Source: Phascolarctobacterium sp. (GTDB lineage: Bacteria > Bacillota > Negativicutes > Acidaminococcales > Acidaminococcaceae). Taken from it: DNA of 5,529 bases. A program made the position numbers and the translations under genes. Within the stretch, counting starts at the first letter, position 1; every line of letters starts with the position of its first letter. The notes beneath the pieces were generated by a model. It did not search any database and had not been told where the DNA came from. It was given only the letters and a program-made list of their open reading frames with translations. Location: contig JAKSOJ010000093.1 in assembly GCA_024405645.1 (NCBI GenBank), forward strand, positions 1-5,529. Direction: 5' to 3'. Positions 1 to 5,529 of this stretch are shown here, in pieces.

Positions 1-188
1 TGCAAATTACATAGCTGGCTTAGAAGAAAATCTTCTGAGCCAGTTTTTTTATTTAAGTTCATAATCTTATGCATCTCTTTTGCATCGTTTAGATTGTAAA
101 CATCAAACAAACGAGAATCTTTCACATTTTCAAGACTATCTATAACCAACTTGTATAAATTTCTTCTATAGGGACTTTTTTTGTCCAT
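1..188 (-). CDS. Possible N-terminal part of an unknown protein running off the left edge
   Basis: On the minus strand an ATG at 188-186 opens a frame without stops to base 1, giving 62 codons. The frame is open back to a TAA at 215-213. The peptide begins MDKKSPYRRNLYKLVIDSL and looks protein-like: mixed charged and hydrophobic residues, helix-like spacing, and about two thirds of codons starting with a purine. The segment around residues 28-60 faintly recalls the helical N-terminal region of some restriction-type proteins, but this is only a resemblance and no function is assigned. Against it: no Shine-Dalgarno sequence precedes the ATG, no convincing minus-strand promoter is seen, the ATG falls in the centre of the palindrome at 180-198, and the strong plus-strand terminator at 15-50 lies inside the frame. 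It may be a real gene, a decayed gene start or a chance open frame. Confidence 0.3.
   Translation of the reverse strand, partial: MDKKSPYRRNLYKLVIDSLENVKDSRLFDVYNLNDAKEMHKIMNLNKKTGSEDFLLSQLCNL
15..50 (+). terminator. Rho-independent terminator of a plus-strand gene left of the window
   Basis: A 13-bp stem (15-27 with 31-43, one T-G wobble at 21/37) closes on an AAA triloop and is followed at once by seven T (44-50). No T tract follows the hairpin in the minus direction, so it works for plus-strand transcription. The gene it ends must lie mostly or wholly outside the window; a TAG at 12-14 could be its stop codon, but the frame cannot be verified. It also insulates the small unit that starts near 226 from read-through. 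Confidence 0.8.
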
Positions 189-198
189 AGTGGACAAA
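180..198. promoter_or_regulatory. Operator-like palindrome over the -35 box
   Basis: TTTGTCCATAGTGGACAAA is a perfect inverted repeat with 8-base arms (180-187 and 191-198) and a 3-base centre. The right arm contains the whole -35 hexamer (191-196) of the promoter downstream, so a dimeric repressor bound here would block RNA polymerase. It does not match the LexA, CIRCE, CtsR, PerR, Rex or CopY/BlaI consensus operators as I know them. The cognate regulator cannot be named from this window. Confidence 0.55.
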
Positions 199-219
199 TT
201 CGTAAAACAGTGTTATAAT
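191..219 (+). promoter_or_regulatory. Extended -10 sigma-70/sigma-A type promoter of the micro-ORF unit
   Basis: The -35 box is TGGACA (191-196, five of six against TTGACA). A 17-base spacer follows, then a perfect TATAAT (214-219) preceded by TG one base upstream (211-212), the extended -10 motif. Transcription should start near 226. This is the best promoter match in the window, and its only downstream targets before a terminator are two very short ORFs. Confidence 0.8.
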
Positions 220-264
220 ATACTCAACTTAAAGAAAGTTAATATAATTTTAGGAGGCAATAAA

Positions 265-321
265 ATGTTAGAATCTATCGTTAAAGCTTTATACAGAGTT
301 CAATTCTATTATGTTCACTAA
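265..321 (+). CDS. 18-residue micropeptide ORF, function unknown
   Basis: The ORF encodes MLESIVKALYRVQFYYVH and ends in TAA. Translation is supported by TAGGAGG at 251-257, a near-perfect Shine-Dalgarno sequence 7 bases before the ATG, and by the strong promoter whose predicted start is about 40 bases upstream. The peptide has no signal sequence and is too short for a normal fold. Its hydrophobic residues (L2, I5, V6, L9, V12, Y16) are spaced as on one face of an amphipathic helix, with E3, S4, K7, R11 and Q13 on the other, so membrane association is possible. It is aromatic-rich near the C-terminus (Y10, F14, Y15, Y16). I do not recognise it. Alternatives are a leader peptide, a small toxin or signalling peptide, the truncated start of a lost gene, or a translated segment within a small RNA. 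Confidence 0.5.
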   Translation: MLESIVKALYRVQFYYVH

Positions 322-338
322 TCAATAGAGGCGATAAA

Positions 339-362
339 ATGAAAATTGGATATAAAAAATAA
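339..362 (+). CDS. 7-residue micro-ORF MKIGYKK downstream of the 18-codon ORF
   Basis: ATG at 339-341 is preceded by AGAGG (327-331) with a 7-base gap, and the frame stops at TAA 360-362, whose last two bases are the foot of the terminator hairpin. The stretch 327-341 matches 253-267, the ribosome binding site and start of the first micro-ORF, at 13 of 15 positions. A weak stem (304-310 with 324-330) formed with the end of the first ORF would cover part of this Shine-Dalgarno sequence, so translation may depend on ribosomes finishing the first ORF. A 7-codon ORF can arise by chance; the initiation signals are the only reason to list it. Confidence 0.3.
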   Translation: MKIGYKK

Positions 363-406
363 GCAGTTATTCAATCTAAAAAATTGAATAACTGCTTTTC
401 ATTTTT
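354..406. terminator. Bidirectional rho-independent terminator
   Basis: A perfect 15-bp inverted repeat (361-375 with 383-397) encloses the 7-base loop CTAAAAA. In the plus direction the stem ends in TTTT (396-399), then C, A and five T (402-406), which ends the micro-ORF transcript. In the minus direction the stem is followed by six T (complement of 354-359), which ends the AbrB-family gene whose stop codon is at 407-405. It therefore serves both convergent units. Confidence 0.85.
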
Positions 407-1454
407 ATGCTTGTTTTTTAATTCTTTGAAAACACCATACCAAGAAATATGGCAGGACGGCATTCATGATAATAAGCCTAATTAGTTGATAGCTAAGTAT
501 AATGGAAACATCCTCACCCATACTCATGCCTGCAAGAGCCATTTCGGCAATTCCGCCAGGTGCCATAGCCAAGAAACCAGTAATAGCAGTAAAACCATAC
601 CAACCAGCGAACCATGCAGCAGTAATATAGCTTACTTCAAGTATTATTGCAGAAGCAATAACTGTAAGTACAAATACTGACTTGATTTTAGAAATTTTGA
701 CCGGATCCATGAGCATACCCATGAAAAGCCCAATGGATAATTGAGCCGGAGCCATAACATAAGCAGGTACAGCCTGTACATTACCACAAGAAACAGAAAA
801 TATAGCTGTTGCAATTACAGGGCCAAGAAGTCTTGGAGTTGGTAAATGAATCTTTTCGCCTATAAAAGCGCCCATAATACTTAGGGGTACAAAAATAAGC
901 CAATGAAATCCACCTTTATTCGTCATGGTAATTCCAGTACTTGTAACCTGAGCATCAAGTAAATAAACAACTAAAAACGGAACAAACATGACTACAGCGA
1001 AGAGACGAATGATTTGCATAACCATAACTACGTTAGGTTCAATAGAATCATCATCGTCGCACATCAGCATGGCTACTGTCATACCACCGGGCAAAAAACC
1101 GATACAACAGCTTTGCATGTCCTCCTTGGTAATTTTTGCTATTATCACTGCCAAAAACAGACAAGCTGCAATACTTATAAAAGTAGAACCTAAGATACCA
1201 ACTGTTTGAGAAAGCAAATTGTTCCAAGCCGTAATATCAAAATTAGAACCAATTCCATAGCCAGCCACGAGCAAAGCTATTTCGCGTAATTTTTTCGGCC
1301 AATCTATACCAAATCTTCCAAAGAAAACTTTTGAACACATGGCGGTAATCATTCCACCCAATACAAAGGGAATAGGTATATGAAATTTTGCAAGAACTGC
1401 CCCTAAAGAGCCAGCTATAACAAAAATTATAGCCCTACCAACCCATATGTTCAT
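405..1454 (-). CDS. AbrB-family (PF05145) integral membrane protein
   Basis: The 349-residue protein is mostly hydrophobic, with roughly ten membrane segments, and belongs to the AbrB family of putative transporters (sometimes annotated 'ammonia monooxygenase', a name with little support). This family is unrelated to the Bacillus DNA-binding regulator AbrB. The family's internal duplication is plain: HIPIP (25-29) matches HLPTP (203-207), PGG at 122-124 matches PGG at 299-301, and QIIRL (147-151) matches QLIRL (323-327), each about 177 residues apart. The paired PGG motifs with following helices probably form the core of an inverted or tandem two-domain membrane protein. An acidic DDDD cluster lies at 133-136 between two membrane segments. 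The start is ATG at 1454, with GAGGGG at 1465-1460 five bases upstream. It follows engB by 18 bases, so it is probably co-transcribed. The substrate is unknown. Confidence 0.88.
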   Translation of the reverse strand: MNIWVGRAIIFVIAGSLGAVLAKFHIPIPFVLGGMITAMCSKVFFGRFGIDWPKKLREIALLVAGYGIGSNFDITAWNNLLSQTVGILGSTFISIAACLFLAVIIAKITKEDMQSCCIGFLPGGMTVAMLMCDDDDSIEPNVVMVMQIIRLFAVVMFVPFLVVYLLDAQVTSTGITMTNKGGFHWLIFVPLSIMGAFIGEKIHLPTPRLLGPVIATAIFSVSCGNVQAVPAYVMAPAQLSIGLFMGMLMDPVKISKIKSVFVLTVIASAIILEVSYITAAWFAGWYGFTAITGFLAMAPGGIAEMALAGMSMGEDVSIILSYQLIRLIIMNAVLPYFLVWCFQRIKKQA

Positions 1455-1472
1455 AATTTCCCCTCAACAATT

Positions 1473-2108
1473 TTAAATAGAATCTTCGGCTAATGCTTCC
1501 ATAATGCGATTAATCAATTCTCCCCTCATTGTGTGTTGAGTAGAAGAATAAATCATAATATTTTCGTTAGCCAAACCGAAAGCATTTTGGTATAAATTCT
1601 TTTGCGCCATCGCTGCACTCTTAGAAAGCTTATCAGCCTTTGTTAAAATTACAACAACGCGCAAATCGTTTTGTTTAAGCCAATTAAAACATTCGATATC
1701 GCTTTCCATTGGTTTATGACGAATATCAATCAATTGGCAAACGAGTCCCAAATTGGGGCTTTCGGATAAATATCTAGCAATAAAGCCAGACCATTGCTCT
1801 TTATTAGATTTATTAGTACGAGCAAAGCCGTAACCTGGCAAATCAACGAGATAGAATTTGGCTCTTTCATCTACGCCATCATCAATACGTTTTGCGTCCA
1901 GTTCATAGAAGTTAATGGTTTGAGTTTTGCCAGGAGTAGCAGAAACACGAGCAAGACCATTACGTCTACAAAGAGAATTAATCAAAGAAGATTTACCAAC
2001 ATTACTGCGACCGATAAAAGCAGCTTCAATCATTTTTGTAGCAGGATATTGGTCTGCACGAACTGCAGAAGCTGCATATTTTGCTTTAATGATATCCCAA
2101 TTACTCAT
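1473..2108 (-). CDS. engB: Ribosome biogenesis GTPase EngB/YsxC
   Basis: EngB (YsxC, YihA) is a TRAFAC-class GTPase needed for late assembly of the 50S ribosomal subunit in the cytoplasm. All the G motifs are present in the 211-residue product: G1 GRSNVGKS (33-40), G2 threonine within TPGKT (58-62), G3 DLPG (89-92), G4 TKAD (156-159) and G5 SST (188-190). The loop before G3 (about 70-84, charged) appears longer than in Bacillus YsxC. The start is ATG 2108, giving MSNWDIIKAKYA; GGAGG at 2119-2115 lies 6 bases upstream, inside the last codons of lon. A longer frame to 2141 would lie inside lon and lacks family similarity. Only one base separates it from the lon stop, so translational coupling is likely. 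Length agrees with the family (about 195-210). Confidence 0.96.
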   Translation of the reverse strand: MSNWDIIKAKYAASAVRADQYPATKMIEAAFIGRSNVGKSSLINSLCRRNGLARVSATPGKTQTINFYELDAKRIDDGVDERAKFYLVDLPGYGFARTNKSNKEQWSGFIARYLSESPNLGLVCQLIDIRHKPMESDIECFNWLKQNDLRVVVILTKADKLSKSAAMAQKNLYQNAFGLANENIMIYSSTQHTMRGELINRIMEALAEDSI

Positions 2109-2109
2109 G

Positions 2110-4434
2110 TTAATCCTCCAGTGCCAACTCGAGAACTTCATCTAAATGGCGAACAGGAATAAATTGCATTTCTGCTTTAACATTTTCAGGTAATTCATCC
2201 AAATCTTGCATATTGCGTTCTGGTAAAAGCACAGTCTTTACACCATAACGATAAGCAGCAAGAGATTTTTCTTTAACACCGCCAATGGGAAGTACGCGAC
2301 CGGAAAGAGAAATTTCACCAGTCATAGCCAGTTTTCCCTTAACCTTGCGACCAGTAAGAGCACTAACCATTGCCGTTACGATAGTTACACCTGCGCTAGG
2401 ACCATCTTTGGGTACTGCTCCTTCAGGGAAATGGATATGTAAATCCAACTTTTCAAAAGCGTCCTCAGGAATTCCAAGAGTTTGAGCACGATTACGAATA
2501 TAGGTAAAGCCTGCTTGTGCAGATTCCTTCATAACATCGCCCAAAGAACCAGTAAGAATAAGGTTACCTTTACCCTTGAAGGTAAGAACTTCAGCTTTAA
2601 GAAGCTCGCCACCCACACTTGTCCAAGCAAGACCATTAACAATACCCACGGAAGATTCCAAATGACTATCCTCTTCCTTGAAAATTACAGGTCCCAAGAA
2701 TTTTTCCAAATTCTTTTCTGTAACCTGAGCTTTTTCCAATTCGCCGCCAACAATTTTGTAAGCAATCTTGCGATACACACTCGCTAATTTGCGTTCAAGA
2801 TTACGAACGCCTGCTTCTCGAGTATAATCGCGGATAATTCTACGAATAGCTTTTTCGCTAATGGATATCTTATGATTGGAAAGTCCATTTGCCTTTCTTT
2901 CTTTAGGCATTAAATGGAGTTTGGAAATTTTCACCTTTTCTTCATCTGTATAGCTTGGTATTTCGATAATTTCCATGCGGTCGAGAAGAGCAGGAGGAAT
3001 AGTATCCATAGTATTAGCAGTCACAATCCAAAAAACATTGGATAAATCAAAGGGGAATTCGATAAAGTGATCGCTAAAAGCATTATTTTGTTCAGGATCC
3101 AAAGCCTCTAAAAGTGCAGATGCGGGGTCACCACGGAAATCTGCAGCCATTTTATCGACTTCGTCCAACAAGAACAAAGGATTCATACAGCCAACTTGTT
3201 GCATGCCATGAATAATACGACCAGGCAATGCGCCAATGTAAGTACGACGATGACCACGAATTTCTGCTTCATCGCGAACACCACCCAAGGATACACGAGT
3301 GAACTTACGACCGATAGCACGTGCTACAGAACTAGCCAAAGATGTTTTACCAACACCAGGAGGGCCAACTAAGCACAGAATTGGTCCTTTGCTAGTTTGT
3401 GAAAGAGCACGTACTGCCAAGAACTCAAGAATGCGTTCTTTGACCTTTTTCAAGCCATAATGATCGTTATCAAGAACCTTTTGGGCTTTCTTAAGATCAA
3501 AGTTTTCATCGGACATAATTCCCCAAGGCAGAGAAAGTAGCGTATCAATATAAGTACGCACTACTGCGCCTTCTGGAGTCATAGGAGGCATTTTTACAAG
3601 ACGACCCAATTCTTTGTTAATTTTTTCAACAACATTTTGAGGCAAGTCAAGTCCTGCCATTTTTTCTTTATATTCGGCAATTTCTGCTTGAACATCTTCA
3701 CCTTCTCCAAGTTCCTTGGAAATAGCTTTGATTTGTTCACGCAAATAGTATTCTTTTTGATTTTGCTCAACTTGTTCATGAACTTGTTGAGAGATGTTTT
3801 TGGAAACATTTGCAATTTCCAATTCACGCACCAGAATTTCATAAACTGCTTTCATGCGTGCACTTATAGAAATAGTTTCCAAAAGTTCTTGTTTCTCATC
3901 CTGAGAAATATTCAAATAAGAAGTAATAAGATCTGCTACTCGACCATTATCGGGCTCAGTCTTAAAGCTTTGGAGCACGTCGCCATTAACTTTTTTGGTA
4001 ACTAGTACCCATTGTTCAAAACTTTCAATTAAGAGACGGCGAAGAGCTTCTCCTTCAGGAGTAATGTCTTCGTGACAGTCTAAAATTTCGCCATAACCGA
4101 TAAAGCCTGCAGGATTCTTAATATCATCCACTCTGTTTAATTTAACGCGTTCCAAGCCTTCTACAAGAACACGAAGAGCACCATTAGGAAGAGTGAGTTG
4201 TTGCTTAACATTTGCTAAAACACCAACTTTGTATAAGTCTTCTACACCAATATCAGCTTTGCTAGGATCCTTTTGGGTAACCAAAAGGATTTGTTTATCA
4301 TTTTGCATTACTGCTTTAATAGCATTCATGGATCTTTCACGGCCAACATCAATGTTGATGATCATGCCTGGGAAAACCATAAGTCCACGTAAAGCCAGTA
4401 AGGGTTTTACTACTTCAGTTATGAGATTAGACAT
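2110..4434 (-). CDS. lon: ATP-dependent protease Lon (LonA)
   Basis: Lon is a cytoplasmic hexameric AAA+ serine protease that degrades misfolded and regulatory proteins. The 774-residue product has the LonA layout: an N-terminal substrate-binding domain (about 6-205), a helical linker (about 205-300), an AAA+ module and a C-terminal protease domain (about 590-774). Visible residues are Walker A GPPGVGKT (357-364), Walker B FLLDEVDK (421-428), sensor-1 N474, arginine finger R486, sensor-2 R544 in GVRNLER, and the Ser-Lys dyad S680 (PKDGPSAG) and K723 (GGVKEK), spaced 43 residues apart as in Escherichia coli S679/K722. Length equals a typical LonA. The start is ATG 4434, with AGGAGG at 4450-4445; an in-frame TTG at 4467 adds 11 unlikely residues and lies in the upstream hairpin. 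No CIRCE or CtsR box is seen in the 70-base gap to clpX. Confidence 0.98.
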   Translation of the reverse strand: MSNLITEVVKPLLALRGLMVFPGMIINIDVGRERSMNAIKAVMQNDKQILLVTQKDPSKADIGVEDLYKVGVLANVKQQLTLPNGALRVLVEGLERVKLNRVDDIKNPAGFIGYGEILDCHEDITPEGEALRRLLIESFEQWVLVTKKVNGDVLQSFKTEPDNGRVADLITSYLNISQDEKQELLETISISARMKAVYEILVRELEIANVSKNISQQVHEQVEQNQKEYYLREQIKAISKELGEGEDVQAEIAEYKEKMAGLDLPQNVVEKINKELGRLVKMPPMTPEGAVVRTYIDTLLSLPWGIMSDENFDLKKAQKVLDNDHYGLKKVKERILEFLAVRALSQTSKGPILCLVGPPGVGKTSLASSVARAIGRKFTRVSLGGVRDEAEIRGHRRTYIGALPGRIIHGMQQVGCMNPLFLLDEVDKMAADFRGDPASALLEALDPEQNNAFSDHFIEFPFDLSNVFWIVTANTMDTIPPALLDRMEIIEIPSYTDEEKVKISKLHLMPKERKANGLSNHKISISEKAIRRIIRDYTREAGVRNLERKLASVYRKIAYKIVGGELEKAQVTEKNLEKFLGPVIFKEEDSHLESSVGIVNGLAWTSVGGELLKAEVLTFKGKGNLILTGSLGDVMKESAQAGFTYIRNRAQTLGIPEDAFEKLDLHIHFPEGAVPKDGPSAGVTIVTAMVSALTGRKVKGKLAMTGEISLSGRVLPIGGVKEKSLAAYRYGVKTVLLPERNMQDLDELPENVKAEMQFIPVRHLDEVLELALED

Positions 4435-4465
4435 TTTTGAGTAACCTCCTATATATATAAAACGC

Positions 4466-4500
4466 AAATAAAGGGAAAGGCACTAGCCTTCCCCTTATTT
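4466..4500 (-). terminator. Intercistronic hairpin with U-rich tail between clpX and lon
   Basis: In the minus direction AAGGC (4490-4486) pairs with GCCTT (4481-4477) around a 4-base loop. The stem continues through one G-U wobble (4491/4476), three G-C pairs (4492-4494 with 4475-4473) and further A-T pairs with one bulge. The tail reads TTTATTT (4472-4466), so this resembles an intrinsic terminator. The U tract is interrupted and also pairs with the A-rich foot, so it may act as a partial terminator or attenuator, or protect the clpX 3' end. Only 31 bases separate it from the lon start codon, too few for a separate full promoter downstream of it. Confidence 0.65.
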
Positions 4501-4504
4501 AACA

Positions 4505-5529
4505 TCATTCAGTAACCATTTCAGGTTCTGCACCTTCACGTACGCTAGCTTCGGTAACGATACATTTTGTAACATCTTCACGAGAAGGAACTTCGTACAT
4601 CACGTTACGCATAACGGATTCAATAATTGCCCTAAGTCCACGTGCGCCAGTATTGCGTTTTAATGCCTCTTCGGCAATTGCGGATAAAGCGTTTTCTTCG
4701 AATTCCAATTCAACGCCGTCCATTGCTAAGAATTGTTGATATTGCTTAACAAGTGCATTACGGGGTTCAGTGAGAATTCTTACGAGAGCTGCCTCGTTCA
4801 GGGATTCTAAAGTTACAACGACTGGTAAACGACCAGCAAATTCAGGAATGATACCAAATTGCATGATGTCTTCCGGTAATACTTTGCCGAAAATTTCGTC
4901 GTTGTTCATTTCCTCTTTCTTGCGAACATCCGCACCGAAGCCCAAATTTTTCTTACCAATGCGAGCATTGATAATATGTTCTAAGCCTGCAAATGCACCG
5001 CCACAAATAAAGAGAATATTGGTTGTATCAATGTTAATGAACTCTTGTTGCGGATGTTTACGACCACCCTTAGGAGGAACAGAAGCAACAGTACCTTCTA
5101 AAATTTTCAGAAGTGCTTGTTGTACGCCTTCACCGGATACGTCACGAGTTATAGATACATTTTCCGCTTTGCGAGAAATTTTATCGATTTCGTCGATATA
5201 GATGATACCACGTTCTGCACGTTGGATATCATAATCAGCATTAACAATGAGTTTTAAAAGAATGTTTTCTACGTCTTCGCCAACGTAACCAGCTTCTGTC
5301 AAGGTTGTTGCATCAGCCATGGCAAAGGGAACATCAAGAATCTTCGCCAAGGTTTGAGCAAGCAAGGTTTTACCACTGCCAGTAGGTCCAAGCATGAGAA
5401 TGTTGGACTTTTGCAATTCAACATCGCGCTTTTCGTCTGGATTAGCGAGCTCGTAACCAATTCTTTTATAATGATTGTAAACAGCCACGGACAAGGATTT
5501 TTTAGCCTCGTCCTGACCGATTACGTATT
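4505..5529 (-). CDS. clpX: ATP-dependent Clp protease ATP-binding subunit ClpX, 5' end outside window
   Basis: ClpX is the AAA+ unfoldase that feeds substrates to the ClpP peptidase. The window holds the C-terminal 340 residues; the frame is open to the right edge and begins [10 protein letters not shown], a canonical ClpX segment. The missing part is the start and the N-terminal zinc-binding domain, probably 60-80 residues; the TTG at 5494 is an internal codon, not the start. In visible-residue numbering: Walker A GPTGSGKT (47-54), pore-1 loop GYVG (80-83), Walker B IIYIDEID (108-115), RKH loop (156-158), ClpP-docking loop LGF (195-197, the common variant of IGF), arginine finger R233 in FAGRLP and sensor-2 R296 in TGARGLR. 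All functional motifs are intact. It lies 70 bases before lon; clpP and tig are often found just upstream in related genomes, beyond this window. Confidence 0.98.
   Translation of the reverse strand, partial: YVIGQDEAKKSLSVAVYNHYKRIGYELANPDEKRDVELQKSNILMLGPTGSGKTLLAQTLAKILDVPFAMADATTLTEAGYVGEDVENILLKLIVNADYDIQRAERGIIYIDEIDKISRKAENVSITRDVSGEGVQQALLKILEGTVASVPPKGGRKHPQQEFINIDTTNILFICGGAFAGLEHIINARIGKKNLGFGADVRKKEEMNNDEIFGKVLPEDIMQFGIIPEFAGRLPVVVTLESLNEAALVRILTEPRNALVKQYQQFLAMDGVELEFEENALSAIAEEALKRNTGARGLRAIIESVMRNVMYEVPSREDVTKCIVTEASVREGAEPEMVTE

Larger units (their letters stand above)
226..406 (+). ncRNA. Predicted ~180-nt transcript, small RNA or micropeptide mRNA
   Basis: The extent is inferred from the predicted start (about 7 bases after the -10 box) to the U tract of the terminator. 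The transcript carries two micro-ORFs and nothing longer in any plus frame. Its length and layout suit a small regulatory RNA or a dual-function RNA. Its 3' end converges on the end of the AbrB-family gene (stop at 405-407), so leaky termination would make antisense RNA to that gene. No known RNA family was recognised. Confidence 0.5.

Noticed and set aside
180..198. Palindrome as a LexA, CtsR, CIRCE or Rex site
   Set aside because: The arms (TTTGTCCA/TGGACAAA) do not match GAAC-N4-GTTC, GGTCAAA direct repeats, TTAGCACTC-N9-GAGTGCTAA or TTGTGAA-type operators, so no known regulator is assigned.
2109..2141. Longer engB start inside lon
   Set aside because: The extra residues come from the lon 3' end read in another frame. 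GGAGG at 2119-2115 is correctly spaced for the ATG at 2108, where family-like sequence begins.
3594..4005. Overlapping open frames on both strands within lon
   Set aside because: They are alternative-frame readings of the lon helical region, rich in biased residues and without ribosome binding sites; lon itself is intact across the interval.
4451..4460. TATATATATA stretch before lon as a -10 box
   Set aside because: A start about 7 bases downstream would fall in or after the lon Shine-Dalgarno sequence, and the -35 position falls in the hairpin without a TTGACA-like hexamer.
4435..4467. Upstream in-frame TTG start for lon adding 11 residues
   Set aside because: The extension overlaps the intercistronic hairpin and has no ribosome binding site of its own, while AGGAGG is well placed for the ATG at 4434, which gives a normal LonA N-terminus.
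4770..5201. Plus-strand 143-codon frame opposite clpX
   Set aside because: It is antisense to conserved ClpX coding sequence, shows no recognisable family and has no promoter or Shine-Dalgarno support.

Overview
The window looks like chromosomal DNA from a low-GC member of the Firmicutes/Bacillota. The protein sequences and the gene order clpX-lon-engB suggest the Negativicutes (Acidaminococcaceae/Selenomonadales type), but that placement is an impression, not a computed result. No IS element, CRISPR array, tRNA or rRNA was seen.

About 93% of the window is one minus-strand gene series, read from right to left. It holds the ATPase subunit of the ClpXP protease (clpX, 5' end outside the window), the LonA protease (lon), the ribosome-assembly GTPase EngB/YsxC, and a polytopic inner-membrane protein of the AbrB (PF05145) family. 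lon and engB are separated by one base, and engB's ribosome binding site lies inside the last codons of lon. engB and the AbrB gene are 18 bases apart. A GC-rich hairpin with a U-rich tail lies in the 70-base clpX-lon gap and probably lowers read-through into lon. The first three genes combine protein quality control with 50S subunit maturation. The AbrB-family gene is a less expected passenger at the end of the series and is followed directly by a strong two-way terminator.

The first 400 bases are the least ordinary part. Between a plus-strand terminator at the left edge and the two-way terminator at 361-406 sits a complete, compact plus-strand transcription unit. It has an extended -10 promoter with 17-base spacing and a 19-base perfect palindrome covering its -35 box. 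Downstream are a textbook Shine-Dalgarno sequence, an 18-codon ORF, a second near-identical Shine-Dalgarno/start region and a 7-codon ORF, and the unit ends in a terminator. Nothing larger is encoded, so it is either a micropeptide operon or a small regulatory RNA with translated ORFs. A minus-strand reading frame open from base 212 to the left edge may be the start of a further gene, but it lacks a ribosome binding site and overlaps the left terminator, so its status is unresolved.
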